Below, one piece after another: positions 1 to 8,329 of a stretch of DNA of 64,000 nt. Source of the stretch: Aureimonas sp. AU12 (GTDB lineage: Bacteria > Pseudomonadota > Alphaproteobacteria > Rhizobiales > Rhizobiaceae); the NCBI RefSeq assembly GCF_001463705.1, contig NZ_BBWH01000020.1, forward strand, positions 1 to 64,000, written 5' to 3'. The first letter of the stretch is position 1; each line of letters opens with the position of its first letter. A model generated the notes under the pieces. That model worked only from the letters and a program-made list of their open reading frames with translations. It was not told where the DNA came from and did not search any database. The position numbers and the translations under genes were made by a program.

Positions 1-53
1 CTCTTGCCCGAGCGCGCCCCGCCGAGGACGAAATGCCGGCGGCCCGCCGTCAC
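1..53 (-). CDS. cobP: CobP/CobU-type adenosylcobinamide kinase/guanylyltransferase, N-terminal fragment
   Basis: Only the first 17 codons are in the window. A GTG at 51-53 (minus strand) reads MTAGRRHFVLGGARSGK and then leaves the left edge. The LGGARSGK stretch is the P-loop found at the very start of CobP/CobU, the enzyme that phosphorylates adenosylcobinamide and then transfers GMP to it. The GTG overlaps the cbtA stop codon (GTGA), so it is probably co-transcribed with cbtB-cbtA under the upstream cobalamin riboswitch. The assignment rests on this short motif, its N-terminal placement and the B12 context. The rest of the protein cannot be judged. Confidence 0.7.
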   Translation of the reverse strand, partial: MTAGRRHFVLGGARSGK

Positions 54-802
54 GCCCGCGCGAGCGCGGCGGGACGGCGCGTCCGGTCGAGCGCGAAGCC
101 GAGCGCCACGCCGATCGCCACCCAGAGAAGGGCGGAGACGGCGAGCGAGGCCACCGCGAACTCGGCCGCCAGCGTCGGCGGAATGGGGCTGGCGAGATCG
201 GCCGGATGCGGCGCGCTGGAGAGAAGCGGCAGCAGCATCAGGACGCCGCCGCCGAGCTTGGCCGCCGGGCGCGCGGCGAAGACCGCGAGGCCGAGGCCGA
301 TCGCCGTGGCGCCGACCGTCAGCACCCACCAGAGCTGGCGCGCCGCCAGATCCCCTGCGGGCATCGCCGGCAGCTCCGGCGGCAGGCCGAGCGCGGGCGC
401 CAGCGACACCACCGCGAACCCCGCCAGACCCCACACCGCGCCGTTTCGAACCGTGACCGGCCGGCCGACGGCAAGGCTCGCCGCCGCCAGCACCAGCGCG
501 AAGCCGGCGCCGAGCACGATATTGGCCATCGCGGTGCCGAGAAGTCGGCTCGCCACCAGCGTCGTGCCGGCGTCCTCCTCGTTGGCGCCATGCGTTTGTG
601 AACGGGGCGCCGCCGAATGGGCCGCCGCCGGCGAGACCAGCGCGGGCAGGCCCGCCGCATGGTCGTGTTCGGCGCTGCCGCCGTCCTCGTAGACCTCCGC
701 CGCCACGATCAGCGGCGTCGTTTTCCAATGTTGAAAAGGCGTCACCGCGAGCCCGGCGAGCATGCCGGCCACGAGGGCGGCCAAAAGCGTTCTGACGATC
801 AT
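50..802 (-). CDS. cbtA: CbtA, predicted cobalt transporter subunit
   Basis: This 250-residue integral membrane protein has about five hydrophobic segments. The first is at residues 3-22, followed by a His-containing periplasmic-type stretch (AEHDH near residue 45). It fits CbtA, the larger part of the predicted CbtAB cobalt transporter found next to B12 genes in proteobacteria. I chose ATG at 800-802 (MIVRTLL...) because the hydrophobic signal/anchor follows at once; a longer in-frame opening upstream encodes only Arg-rich sequence. It lies downstream of cbtB and overlaps the start of cobP, so cobalt uptake and corrinoid assembly are probably co-regulated by the cobalamin riboswitch. The transport role is family-level prediction. 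Confidence 0.85.
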   Translation of the reverse strand: MIVRTLLAALVAGMLAGLAVTPFQHWKTTPLIVAAEVYEDGGSAEHDHAAGLPALVSPAAAHSAAPRSQTHGANEEDAGTTLVASRLLGTAMANIVLGAGFALVLAAASLAVGRPVTVRNGAVWGLAGFAVVSLAPALGLPPELPAMPAGDLAARQLWWVLTVGATAIGLGLAVFAARPAAKLGGGVLMLLPLLSSAPHPADLASPIPPTLAAEFAVASLAVSALLWVAIGVALGFALDRTRRPAALARA

Positions 803-999
803 CGTATCCCTGTCCTGTCGAAAAGCCGGCGCATCGCCTCGACGGGTATCTCGCGCGCGAGATCGCTCCGCCGGGCGGCCCCGGTTCGGTTCATCGATGC
901 CATGTCCATGTCGACCCGCACCCGCGCGATGGCGGCGGGGTCGCACGGGCCGTCGTGCCAGCGGTGTATCAGGTCTCGAGCGCCGAGCGGCCCTCGCAT
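799..999 (-). CDS. small hypothetical ORF between cbtB and cbtA
   Basis: A 66-codon ORF begins 24 bases after the cbtB stop, and its TGA overlaps the cbtA ATG in an ATGA arrangement. That geometry is typical of a translated operon member. The middle of the frame (around CDPAAIARVRVD) uses G/C third positions like its neighbours, but the first and last codons do not, and no clear Shine-Dalgarno sequence is visible. I recognise no family; there is no signal peptide or membrane segment. It may instead be a 220-base spacer that happens to stay open. Confidence 0.35.
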   Translation of the reverse strand: MRGPLGARDLIHRWHDGPCDPAAIARVRVDMDMASMNRTGAARRSDLAREIPVEAMRRLFDRTGIR

Positions 1000-1023
1000 G
1001 ACGCTACCGCAGGGCGCGCGGCC

Positions 1024-1236
1024 TCAGTGGCAGGGCAGGCCCATCGCGTGGCGGGCATCGTGCGCGGTGTCGTGCAGCGTCTGCGCCCCGGCAAAGCCGG
1101 CGCCCCAGACGAAGAACACGCCAAGCGCCAGCGCCGACGCCGCGCCGAGAAGGCGCGTGGACAGGGTTGTCTCGGACGAGACGGATGGGGACGATCGGAC
1201 GTCCGGCGAAACGGCCGTGCGGCGCGTCGCATTCAT
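1024..1236 (-). CDS. cbtB: CbtB, small predicted cobalt transporter subunit
   Basis: This 70-residue protein has one membrane segment (about residues 30-50) and a C-terminal metal-binding tail, HDTAHDARHAMGLPCH. The His residues and the terminal Cys-His are the hallmark of CbtB, the one-helix partner of CbtA. It is the first gene after the cobalamin riboswitch, so its expression should fall when cobalamin is abundant. The gap to the next clear gene, cbtA, contains a small open frame. The family identity is clear from the size, single helix and His tail. Cobalt specificity is inferred from the family and the B12 neighbours. Confidence 0.88.
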   Translation of the reverse strand: MNATRRTAVSPDVRSSPSVSSETTLSTRLLGAASALALGVFFVWGAGFAGAQTLHDTAHDARHAMGLPCH

Positions 1237-1279
1237 GGGCTCAACCTCCGTGGCGGCGGCCGGGCTGGCCGCCTGTCAT

Positions 1280-1442
1280 GGGATGGCAGGTCTCCTGGCT
1301 CGCGGGTCGTCGGTCGTCTCCTGCCTTCCCGGGCGAACCCAGTGGCGTTTCCCGGTGGCTCGTCGCCGCCGGGTGGAGGAACCTCGCCGCTCTACAGTCG
1401 CGGGGTCGGCTGCGATCCGGGCCCTCTATTTGAGTCGGCCCT
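1280..1442 (-). ncRNA. cobalamin (AdoCbl-type) riboswitch
   Basis: On the minus strand, 40-50 bases ahead of cbtB, the leader contains the conserved cobalamin riboswitch elements in order. There is an AAUAG-like segment near 1425, GCGACUGUAGAGCGG near 1385-1400, GCCACUG (complement of 1340-1346), and the terminal GAGCCAGGAGACCUGCC box (complement of 1283-1300). Binding of adenosylcobalamin to such leaders usually blocks expression of the following genes, here cbtB-cbtA-cobP. The exact 5' boundary is approximate. No separate terminator hairpin was identified, so control of translation initiation is as likely as termination. Confidence 0.92.
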
Positions 1443-1552
1443 TCGCATTCCCTCTTAGCCCGCGCACGCAACTTGCGACGCGGGACCATCCACCGCGCAG
1501 GATAGCCACCGCCCGGGTCAAGTCAATCCGAGGGCGGCGGGTCGGGAAGACA

Positions 1553-1711
1553 GGGGCTCTGCCCCAGACCCCGCCAAGGGCCTGAGGCCCTTGGATCCCC
1601 ATCCGTTGTTTCGGTCACAGGGGAGGGCCGCTGGCCCTTCCCTGTGACCGACAAAAGAAGGCGGGGGTCCGGGGGTGTCAGCCCCCCGGGCGGGACCGGG
1701 GCGGCAGCCCC
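1553..1711. repeat. intergenic multi-hairpin (REP-like) cluster
   Basis: Five inverted repeats are strung over 160 bases between the riboswitch and the dehydrogenase gene. The arms are 1553-1557/1561-1565, 1574-1582/1586-1594 (9 bp perfect, CCAAGGGCC), 1612-1629/1633-1650 (18 bp, one mismatch), 1671-1675/1682-1686 and 1698-1702/1707-1711. None is followed by a T-run. The compact G/C-rich arms and short loops resemble the repeated extragenic palindromes common in high-GC alphaproteobacteria. No second copy was noticed in this window, so dispersal in the genome is inference. Confidence 0.6.
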
Positions 1712-1790
1712 GCCATTCCACCCACCGGCCGCCGCTCGAAATGGCGTGGTGGATTGCTATGTGGTGGCGGACGATTGGAGGAGATTTGTC

Positions 1791-2657
1791 ATGCATCATC
1801 CCGCACTTGCCCCGCTGCACACGGCCGTCGTGATGGGAGGCGCGTCGGGCATCGGTCTGGCGGCGGCCAAGCGATTCGTGCGGGCGGGACTGAAGGTCGC
1901 GATCGTGGATCGTCGGATCGAGGATCTGGAAAGTGCGCTGGCCGAGCTCGAGGCGCTGGCGAACGGGCCGGACGAGGTGCTGGCGGCGGCGTGCGACGTC
2001 AGCGACCGGGTGGGGCTGCAGAAGACGGCGGACCACATCGCGGACAAGTTCGGCAAGGTGCATGTGCTGATGAACAATGCCGGCATTCAGCCGGGTTCGT
2101 CGATCTTCGGGGATCAGGCGAACTGGGACGCGGTCCTGTCGATCAATCTCGGCGGCATCGTCAACGGGACGCGGATCTTCGGGTCCGCGATGCTGGCGCA
2201 TGGCGAGCCCGGCCTGATCATCAACACGGGATCGAAGCAGGGGATCACGACGCCGCCGGGCGACCCCGCCTACAACGTCTCCAAGGCTGGCGTGAAGGTG
2301 TTCACCGAGGCGCTGCAGCACGAGCTGCGCAACACCGAAGGGTCACAGGTGGAGGCGGCGCTGCTCATTCCCGGCTTCGTCTGGACCGGGCTGACCAAGG
2401 GGGGCCACACGGAGAAGCCGGCGGGGGCCTGGACGGCGGAGGAGACGGTGGACTTCATGATGGAGCGGCTGGAGGCAGGCGACTTCTACATTCTGTGCCC
2501 CGACAACGACACGCCGCGCCGGCTGGACGAGAAGCGCATGCGTTGGGCGGCGGGCGACATCATCGAGAACCGTCCGCCCCTGTCGCGCTGGCACAAGGAT
2601 TTCGCCGACCATTTCGCGGCCTATGCGGCGGGCGAGGACGAGGCGGATGCCGGCTGA
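1791..2657 (+). CDS. short-chain dehydrogenase/reductase (SDR family)
   Basis: This 288-residue classical SDR oxidises or reduces an unknown alcohol/carbonyl substrate with NAD(P). The N-terminal cofactor loop reads MGGASGIG (about residues 15-22), and NNAG is at 95-98. The catalytic Ser is in INTGSKQ (Ser148) and the YNVSK motif gives Tyr161 and Lys165. The C-terminal 100 residues are longer than in minimal SDRs. The start at 1791 is chosen because GGAGGAG lies at 1777-1783; a longer upstream frame runs through the hairpin repeats and looks non-coding. The gene is convergent with the cytochrome b561 gene, with only four bases between them. The substrate cannot be deduced. Confidence 0.85.
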   Translation: MHHPALAPLHTAVVMGGASGIGLAAAKRFVRAGLKVAIVDRRIEDLESALAELEALANGPDEVLAAACDVSDRVGLQKTADHIADKFGKVHVLMNNAGIQPGSSIFGDQANWDAVLSINLGGIVNGTRIFGSAMLAHGEPGLIINTGSKQGITTPPGDPAYNVSKAGVKVFTEALQHELRNTEGSQVEAALLIPGFVWTGLTKGGHTEKPAGAWTAEETVDFMMERLEAGDFYILCPDNDTPRRLDEKRMRWAAGDIIENRPPLSRWHKDFADHFAAYAAGEDEADAG

Positions 2658-2661
2658 GGCG

Positions 2662-3243
2662 TCACGCCGCCGGCAGCGGCCGGGCGTCGGAACCGCGTGT
2701 CATGCGGGTGAGCGTCCCGTCGCGGCGCACGAGGCCGTGATGGAGCGCCATCGCGACATGCCCGGCGATCAGCACGAGCAGGGTCCAGCCGAGAAAGCCG
2801 TGGGCGAGGTTGGCGGGAGCGGTGAGGGCCGGGTTCGGCTCGCCGCCCGGCGCCACGAGCTGGAGCCCGTAGACCGTGAGGCCGCGCCCGTTGCCGGCAG
2901 CGCGTAGGATGGCGAGGGTCGGCACCACGATCATCAGGGCGTAGAGCGCGAGATGGCCGGCGGCCGCGGCGCGCGCCTGCAGCGGCGGCCCCTCATGCGC
3001 CGGGCGGCGGCGAAGATTGGCGAGACCCCAGGCGCCGCGCAGCAGCACGAGCACCCAGAGCGTGAAGCCGACCGAATAATGCGTGCCCCAGAAGAAGCCC
3101 TCGATCGCCGTGTCCTCGGCGAAGACGCTGAGGATGGCGCTGGTGAACTGCCAGACGAAGAGCAGCGCCATGCCCCAGTGCAGCGCGCGGCTGACGAGAC
3201 CGTAGCCACGGGGCGTATCGGCGAGGGGGCGGGTCTGGTCCAT
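2662..3243 (-). CDS. cytochrome b561 family protein
   Basis: This 193-residue four-helix membrane protein fits the bacterial cytochrome b561 family, diheme inner-membrane electron carriers. His residues suited to haem ligation sit in the hydrophobic segments: SRALHWGM in helix 1, THYSVGF near helix 2, AGHLALYA in helix 3, and the pair NLAHGF and IAGHVAM in helix 4. The ATG at 3241-3243 is chosen because the first helix begins about 20 residues later; upstream in-frame sequence is Arg/Ser-rich and not plausible coding. No redox partner is adjacent, so its electron donor and acceptor are unknown. Confidence 0.88.
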   Translation of the reverse strand: MDQTRPLADTPRGYGLVSRALHWGMALLFVWQFTSAILSVFAEDTAIEGFFWGTHYSVGFTLWVLVLLRGAWGLANLRRRPAHEGPPLQARAAAAGHLALYALMIVVPTLAILRAAGNGRGLTVYGLQLVAPGGEPNPALTAPANLAHGFLGWTLLVLIAGHVAMALHHGLVRRDGTLTRMTRGSDARPLPAA

Positions 3244-3355
3244 GCGGCTCTCCGTGTGCTCGGCGGAAAGTCTAGCGGCCGGACGGATGGCGACCAATGA
3301 AACTTTCGTAAGCCTCGGGGTCGAGGGCGTGCAGACGCGCCGAACGATAAGGCTC

Positions 3356-4864
3356 TCAGCGGCCGCGTGCGATCCGCAGCAGCGCCCGCGTGTCGAGCGC
3401 GCGGGCGAGGTCCGCCGCGATTGCGTCGAGCGCGGCCTCCACCCCGGCGCCGTATCGACTGCCCGCGTCGGCGACGCCGAGATCGGCGAGGAACTGCGTG
3501 CGCCAGCGGTCGGCTGCAAAGAGCCCGTGGAGATAGGTGCCGGCGACGCGCCCATCGGCACTGGTGGCGCCCTCCGGGCGGCCCTCGACGAGGGCGAGCG
3601 GCCGGGTGCGGTCGGGGCCGTCGGTCGTGCCCATGTGGATCTCGTAGGCCTCGATCGGCAGGCCAGCGGGCGAGCGGGCCGCGACCGGGCGCACGGTCTT
3701 CTCGCGCGCCATCACCGTCTCGACGTCGAGAAGGCCCAGCCCCTCGGCCTCGGTTTCCTCGCCCTCGATCCCCTCGGGGTCGCGGATGCGCCGTCCCAGC
3801 ATCTGGTAGCCACCGCAAAGGCCGAGCGTGCGCCCGCCGCGGGCATGATGGGCGGCGAGGTCCGCGTCCCAGCCGTTGCGGCGGAAGGCGGCGAGATCGG
3901 CGATCGTCGATTTCGAGCCGGGAATGAGCACCAGCCCGGCGCGCTCGGGCAGACGCTCGCCGGGCGCGACGAAGGCGACGGCGACGCCGGGATGATGGAG
4001 CAGCGGGTCGAGATCGTCGAAATTGGCGATGCGCTCCAGCCGCGGCACGGCGACGAGGAGATCGCCCGCCGCCGCGCCGGCCGGCTGGCGCGCCATCCGC
4101 TCCAGAGCGACGGAATCCTCGGCCGGCAGGCGCGAGGCGCCGGCGAGCCAGGGCACCACGCCGAAGGCGGGCCAGCCGGTGAAGCGGGTGACGGCGGCCA
4201 GCCCCTCGTCGAAGAGGCTGACGTCGCCGCGGAACTTGTTGACGAGGAAGCCGGCGATGGCGGCGCGGTCCTCGGCGGGCAGGATCGCATGGGTGCCGAC
4301 GAGCGAGGCGATGACGCCGCCCCGGTCGATGTCGCCGACGAGAACCACGGGGACGTCGGCTGCAACAGCGAAGCCCATGTTGGCGATGTCGCCGGCGCGC
4401 AGGTTGATCTCGGCCGGCGAGCCCGCCCCCTCGACGATCACGAGATCGGCCTCGGCCGAGACGATGGCGAAGCTTTCGAGCACGCGGGCGAGCAGCGCCG
4501 GCTTCAGGCGTTGGTAGTCGCGCCCCCGCGCGGCCCCGGCGACCCGCCCTTGCACGACGATCTGCGAGCCCGTTTCCGACTGCGGCTTGAGAAGCACCGG
4601 GTTCATGTGGACGGTCGGCGGCGTGCGGCAGGCCAGCGCCTGCAGCCACTGCGCACGGCCGATCTCGCCCCATTCGTCTTCGGCGGGATCGGCGCCGGGA
4701 ATGGCGGCGACGGCGGCGTTGTTCGACATGTTCTGCGGCTTGAACGGGCGCACCCGCAGGCCTTCGTTGGCGAAGAGCCGGCAGAGCCCGGCGACGAGGA
4801 CGCTTTTTCCCACGTCCGATCCCGTGCCCTGCAACATGAGGGCGGGCGTGCGCCTCACGACCAC
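3356..4864 (-). CDS. cobQ: cobyric acid synthase
   Basis: This enzyme amidates adenosylcobyrinic a,c-diamide at four side chains to make adenosylcobyric acid, using glutamine and ATP. The 502-residue length is normal. The N-terminal synthetase domain has the P-loop GTGSDVGKS (13-21) and KPQNMSNN (42-49). The C-terminal class-I glutamine amidotransferase domain has the nucleophile Cys350 in GLCGGYQ, the YEIHMG motif (407-412) and His446 in TYLHG. The start at 4864 lies inside the end of the upstream TSUP gene (10-base overlap), which suggests translational coupling; an ATG at residue 10 is an alternative. It follows CobB in the pathway, whose gene is at 18.8 kb. Confidence 0.96.
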   Translation of the reverse strand: MVVRRTPALMLQGTGSDVGKSVLVAGLCRLFANEGLRVRPFKPQNMSNNAAVAAIPGADPAEDEWGEIGRAQWLQALACRTPPTVHMNPVLLKPQSETGSQIVVQGRVAGAARGRDYQRLKPALLARVLESFAIVSAEADLVIVEGAGSPAEINLRAGDIANMGFAVAADVPVVLVGDIDRGGVIASLVGTHAILPAEDRAAIAGFLVNKFRGDVSLFDEGLAAVTRFTGWPAFGVVPWLAGASRLPAEDSVALERMARQPAGAAAGDLLVAVPRLERIANFDDLDPLLHHPGVAVAFVAPGERLPERAGLVLIPGSKSTIADLAAFRRNGWDADLAAHHARGGRTLGLCGGYQMLGRRIRDPEGIEGEETEAEGLGLLDVETVMAREKTVRPVAARSPAGLPIEAYEIHMGTTDGPDRTRPLALVEGRPEGATSADGRVAGTYLHGLFAADRWRTQFLADLGVADAGSRYGAGVEAALDAIAADLARALDTRALLRIARGR

Positions 4865-5601
4865 AGGAGCTTGACCGCGAGCGCGATGCAGACGGTGACG
4901 AGGAGCGGGCGGATCAGCCGCGCCCCGAAGCGCATGGCCGAGGCCGCGCCGAGCCGCGCGCCGAGGAACTGCGCCACCCCCATGGCGAGGCCGAGCTTCC
5001 AGTGGATCGAACCGACGGCCGCGAAGACCGCGAAGCCGCCGACATTGGAGGCGAAGTTCAGGAGCTTGGTGTGCGCGGTCGCCTTCAGGACGCCGTAGCC
5101 GGCCAGACCCACGAAGGCCAGCATGAAGAAGGAGCCGGTGCCCGGCCCGAACAGTCCGTCATAGGCGCCCACTAGCGGCACCACGAAGAGCGCGAAGCTT
5201 CGGGGCGAGATGCGGCGCTCGCGGTCGATGTCGGAGAGGCCGGGCTTCACCGCGAAATAGACGGCGATGGCGATGAGCAGGAAGGGCAGGAGCGTGCGCA
5301 GGAGGTCGAGCGGCAGATTGGCCGCCAGCAGCGCACCGGCCGCCGCGCCCGCGAAGGCGAGCGCCGCGGCCGGCAGGAGGCTCGCCAGATCGACGTGCCC
5401 GTTGCGGGCGTAGGAGATCGTCGCCGAGCCCGAGCCGAAGAGCGACTGGAGCTTGTTGGTGCCGAGCGCGGTGAGGGGATCGAAGCCGCCGATGAGGAGG
5501 GCGGGCACGGTGATCATGCCGCCGCCCCCGGCGATCGCGTCGACGAAGCCGGCGAGGAACGCGGCGGCGACGAGAAGGAGAAAGATCGTTTCGGGCGACA
5601 T
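4855..5601 (-). CDS. TSUP-family (TauE/SafE-like) membrane permease
   Basis: This 248-residue protein has about eight hydrophobic segments. It carries the family's repeated half-site signatures: [12 protein letters not shown] (about 19-30) with GTNKLQ in the first half, and [10 protein letters not shown] in the second. TSUP proteins export or import sulfite, sulfonates or other small anions; the substrate here is unknown. ATG at 5601 is chosen because it directly precedes the first helix. It overlaps cobQ by 10 bases, so the two are probably one transcript. Linkage to a B12 gene may be incidental, since the PAPS/sulfur genes are more than 30 kb away. Confidence 0.85.
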   Translation of the reverse strand: MSPETIFLLLVAAAFLAGFVDAIAGGGGMITVPALLIGGFDPLTALGTNKLQSLFGSGSATISYARNGHVDLASLLPAAALAFAGAAAGALLAANLPLDLLRTLLPFLLIAIAVYFAVKPGLSDIDRERRISPRSFALFVVPLVGAYDGLFGPGTGSFFMLAFVGLAGYGVLKATAHTKLLNFASNVGGFAVFAAVGSIHWKLGLAMGVAQFLGARLGAASAMRFGARLIRPLLVTVCIALAVKLLWS

Positions 5602-5825
5602 GAGAAATCCCGGCAGGCGGCGTGATCGCCGGGCATAGGCCGCAAGCGCCGCCGCGCGCAAGTTCGGGAGCGCGTGCGAGACCGGAGCTTGTCATGGGCA
5701 AGATGGATGGCGCGCCAAACATTCGCCGGGGAACGAAGGATGGCGAGAGCGGTTCGACAGGTATGAACGACATGCAACATGCGACGCCGGATAGGCGAGC
5801 GCTTTTTGCCCGGAAGGCGAACGCC

Positions 5826-6908
5826 ATGACCCCGCTCCGCTACACGCCCGAGATCGAGACGCCCGAGCCGGACGAGCAGGCGACGATCCGCGGCATCATT
5901 GAGGGCATGACCCAGTCGAGCCGGACGGTCGAGAAGCGCGAGCATCACGCGGTTCGCGCCAGCCATGCCAAGAGCAGCGCCTGCACTGTGGGCCGGTTGT
6001 CGGTGGAGCCGAACCTGCCGCCGGAACTGGCGCAGGGCCTGTTCGCGTCGGGCGGCGAGTTCGATGTGGCGGTGCGCTTCGCGCAAGGGCCGGGCGAGAC
6101 GCTCGGCGACCGCGTCTCCACCCATCGCGGCGTGTCGGTCAAGGTCTTCGGCGTCGCGGGCGAGAAGCTGCCGGGTCACGAGGCGCAGACGCAGGACTTC
6201 GTGCTCGCCACCGGCACCACCTTTCCCTCGGGCACCGCCAGCGGCTTCCTGCGCGACGGCAAGATGATCGGCACGGCGACGCCGCTGCCCGAAGGGTTCA
6301 AGAGCGCCGTCTCCGCCGCCATGCGCGGCGTCAACACGGTGCTGAATGCCTTCGGCACCGAGAGCGCGAAGGCCGACTTCTTCGGCCATCCCTTCTCGCA
6401 CCCGCTCGCCGAACCCTATTTCAGCCAGGCGCCGCTGCGCTACGGCGACTATGTCGCCAAGCTCGGCCTGTTTCCGGTGGCGCCGGCGCAACTGGCGCTG
6501 AAGGACTGGACGCTCGATCCCCATCGCGACGAGGACGGCTTCCGCCACGCCGCCGTCGACTTTTTCCGGGGATCGGAGGCCGTGTTCGAATTGCGCGTGC
6601 AGCTTTGGACGAACGCGGCGACGCAACCGATCGAGGATGCCTCGGTCGACTGGCCGACCGAGGACAGCCCCTATCGCACCGTCGCGACGCTCCGCCTGCC
6701 CGCGCAGGAGGCCGACAGCGCGGCGCGCCGGCGCTACTTCGACGACGTGATGACCTTCCGACCCGCTCACGCGCTGGCCCTGCACCGTCCGCTCGGCTCG
6801 GTGATGCGGGCACGCCTCCAGGTTTACGAGGCGCTGTCGAACTTCCGCCACGCCGAGAACGGCATTGCGGCCGAGAACACGGCGAGCATCGACCGCATCC
6901 CCGCCTGA
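5826..6908 (+). CDS. catalase-family (small catalase-like haem) protein
   Basis: About 360 residues, much shorter than a classical catalase (about 480) and like the small catalase-related peroxidases. The distal His is visible in SHAKSS (His47), matching the catalase VHAKG motif. The following strand VAVRFAQG and the HRGVSVKVFG segment correspond to catalase VRFSTV and RGFAVKF. A proximal haem-ligating Tyr is visible in RLQVYEALSNFR (Arg330, Tyr334). The catalase distal Asn region (NNTPIFF) is replaced by DFVLAT, so true catalase activity is uncertain. No signal peptide is visible. I chose ATG 5826 with a GGAAG-like site about 10 bases upstream; an ATG at 5763 is possible. Confidence 0.85.
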   Translation: MTPLRYTPEIETPEPDEQATIRGIIEGMTQSSRTVEKREHHAVRASHAKSSACTVGRLSVEPNLPPELAQGLFASGGEFDVAVRFAQGPGETLGDRVSTHRGVSVKVFGVAGEKLPGHEAQTQDFVLATGTTFPSGTASGFLRDGKMIGTATPLPEGFKSAVSAAMRGVNTVLNAFGTESAKADFFGHPFSHPLAEPYFSQAPLRYGDYVAKLGLFPVAPAQLALKDWTLDPHRDEDGFRHAAVDFFRGSEAVFELRVQLWTNAATQPIEDASVDWPTEDSPYRTVATLRLPAQEADSAARRRYFDDVMTFRPAHALALHRPLGSVMRARLQVYEALSNFRHAENGIAAENTASIDRIPA

Positions 6909-6922
6909 GGCGGGACGCGATC

Positions 6923-6952
6923 CCCGGAAGGCCGGCCGTTCGGCCTTCCGGG
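6923..6952. terminator. bidirectional hairpin terminator
   Basis: A perfect 12-bp stem (arms 6923-6934 and 6941-6952, loop GCCGTT) lies in the 53-base gap between the convergent catalase-like gene and mgtE. It lacks a long T-run, as is common in high-GC genomes, but its position suits a terminator shared by both genes. Confidence 0.7.
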
Positions 6953-6961
6953 AATGCCGGT

Positions 6962-8329
6962 TCAGAGCAGCGTGCCGCTCAGCACCAGCGTCGCCACCGA
7001 GAAGTAGATGACGAGGCCGGACACGTCGACGAGCGTCGCCACGAAAGGCGCCGAGGCGCTTGCCGGATCGAAGCCGAGGCGCTTCAGTGCGAAGGGCAGC
7101 ATCGAGCCCGCCAGCGAGCCGAAGGTGACGATGGCCACCAGCGCCAGCCCCACCGTCGCGGCGACCAGCGGCCAGTGCGGGCCGTAGTCGAAGATCCCCG
7201 CCTGCTGCCACACCGCGATGCGCACCACGCCGATGAGGCCGAGAAAGCCGCCGAGCGCCATGCCGGTCGGCGCCTCGCGCAGCGCCACGCGCCACCAGTC
7301 CTTCAACTGCAACTCACCGAGCGCCAGCGAGCGGATGATGAGGGAGGTGGCCTGCGACCCCGAATTGCCGCCCGAACTCATGATCAGCGGAATGAACAGC
7401 GTCAGCACGACCGCCTTTTCCAGCTCGTCCTGGAAGTGCTGCATGGCGCTCGCCGTCAGCATTTCCGAGAGGAAGAGCACCGCCAGCCAGCCGGCCCGCT
7501 TCTTCAGCATCGCCAGGAAGCCGATCTGCGGGTAGGGCTCGTCCAGCGCCTCCATGCCGCCGAACTTGTGGACGTCCTCCGTCGTCTCCTCGCTCATCGC
7601 GTCGATGATGTCGTCCACCGTGACGATGCCGAGCACGTGGTTCTTCTCGTCCACCACGGGGATGGCGAGAAGATCGTATTTCGAGATGAGGCGCGCCACC
7701 TCCTCGCGGTCGACCTGCGGCAGCACCGTGATCGGCCGCTCGAAGCGCGCCACCGAGCCGACCGGCGCCTCCGGGTCGCCCGAGATCAGCCGGCGCAGCG
7801 AGACCGAGCGCTGGAGCCGGTGGCTGACGGGATCGAGCACGTAGATGGCGTAGATCGTCTCGCGCTCGCTTTCGACCTCGCGGATATGGCGCAGCGTCTC
7901 GGCCACGGTCCAGGTGGCGGGAACGCTGACGAACTCGGTGGTCATCAGCGATCCCGCGCTGTGCGGCGGGTGGGCGAGCAGCGCGGCGACGACCGCGCGC
8001 GTCTCTGCGGTCAGCAGCGCCAGAAGGCGCTCGCGCGGCGGCTCCTCCATGTCGCGGAAGAGGTCGGCGAGACGGTCGGCGGCCATGGCGTCGAGGATTG
8101 CGGCGGCGGCGGCCGGATCGATCGCGGCGAGGATGGCGGTGGGCTCGGCCAGCGAGGCGTGGTCGAGCACCGCGGCAGCCTGCTCCAGCGGCAGGTCGGC
8201 GAGCGTCGCCACCGCCTCGGAGAGCTCGAGCGCGTTGAGATGGACGGCGATGTCGGCGACGTGAAGCGTGCCGAGATCGAAGGTCTGGACAGGGCTGGAG
8301 AGCCGATCGCGATCGATGGTGTCTTGCAT
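6962..8329 (-). CDS. mgtE: magnesium channel/transporter MgtE
   Basis: A full-length 455-residue MgtE, a homodimeric Mg2+-selective inner-membrane channel gated by cytosolic Mg2+. The N-terminal superhelical domain spans about 25-130 and ends near HPPHSAGSLMT. The paired CBS domains span about 130-260, with AIPVVDEKNHVLGIV visible. The five-helix pore domain runs from about 280 to the end and includes the signature SSGGNSGSQ. The gene faces away from its neighbours and is preceded by a leader with inverted repeats that may be regulatory. There is no nearby partner gene; MgtE normally acts alone. Confidence 0.95.
   Translation of the reverse strand: MQDTIDRDRLSSPVQTFDLGTLHVADIAVHLNALELSEAVATLADLPLEQAAAVLDHASLAEPTAILAAIDPAAAAAILDAMAADRLADLFRDMEEPPRERLLALLTAETRAVVAALLAHPPHSAGSLMTTEFVSVPATWTVAETLRHIREVESERETIYAIYVLDPVSHRLQRSVSLRRLISGDPEAPVGSVARFERPITVLPQVDREEVARLISKYDLLAIPVVDEKNHVLGIVTVDDIIDAMSEETTEDVHKFGGMEALDEPYPQIGFLAMLKKRAGWLAVLFLSEMLTASAMQHFQDELEKAVVLTLFIPLIMSSGGNSGSQATSLIIRSLALGELQLKDWWRVALREAPTGMALGGFLGLIGVVRIAVWQQAGIFDYGPHWPLVAATVGLALVAIVTFGSLAGSMLPFALKRLGFDPASASAPFVATLVDVSGLVIYFSVATLVLSGTLL

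Noticed and set aside
1644-1790. A 49-residue N-terminal extension of the SDR.
   Set aside because: It translates the hairpin repeats, and a strong GGAGGAG site precedes the ATG at 1791.
5826-6908. Calling the catalase-like protein a true monofunctional catalase.
   Set aside because: Distal His and proximal Tyr are present, but the protein is too short and the distal Asn motif is replaced.
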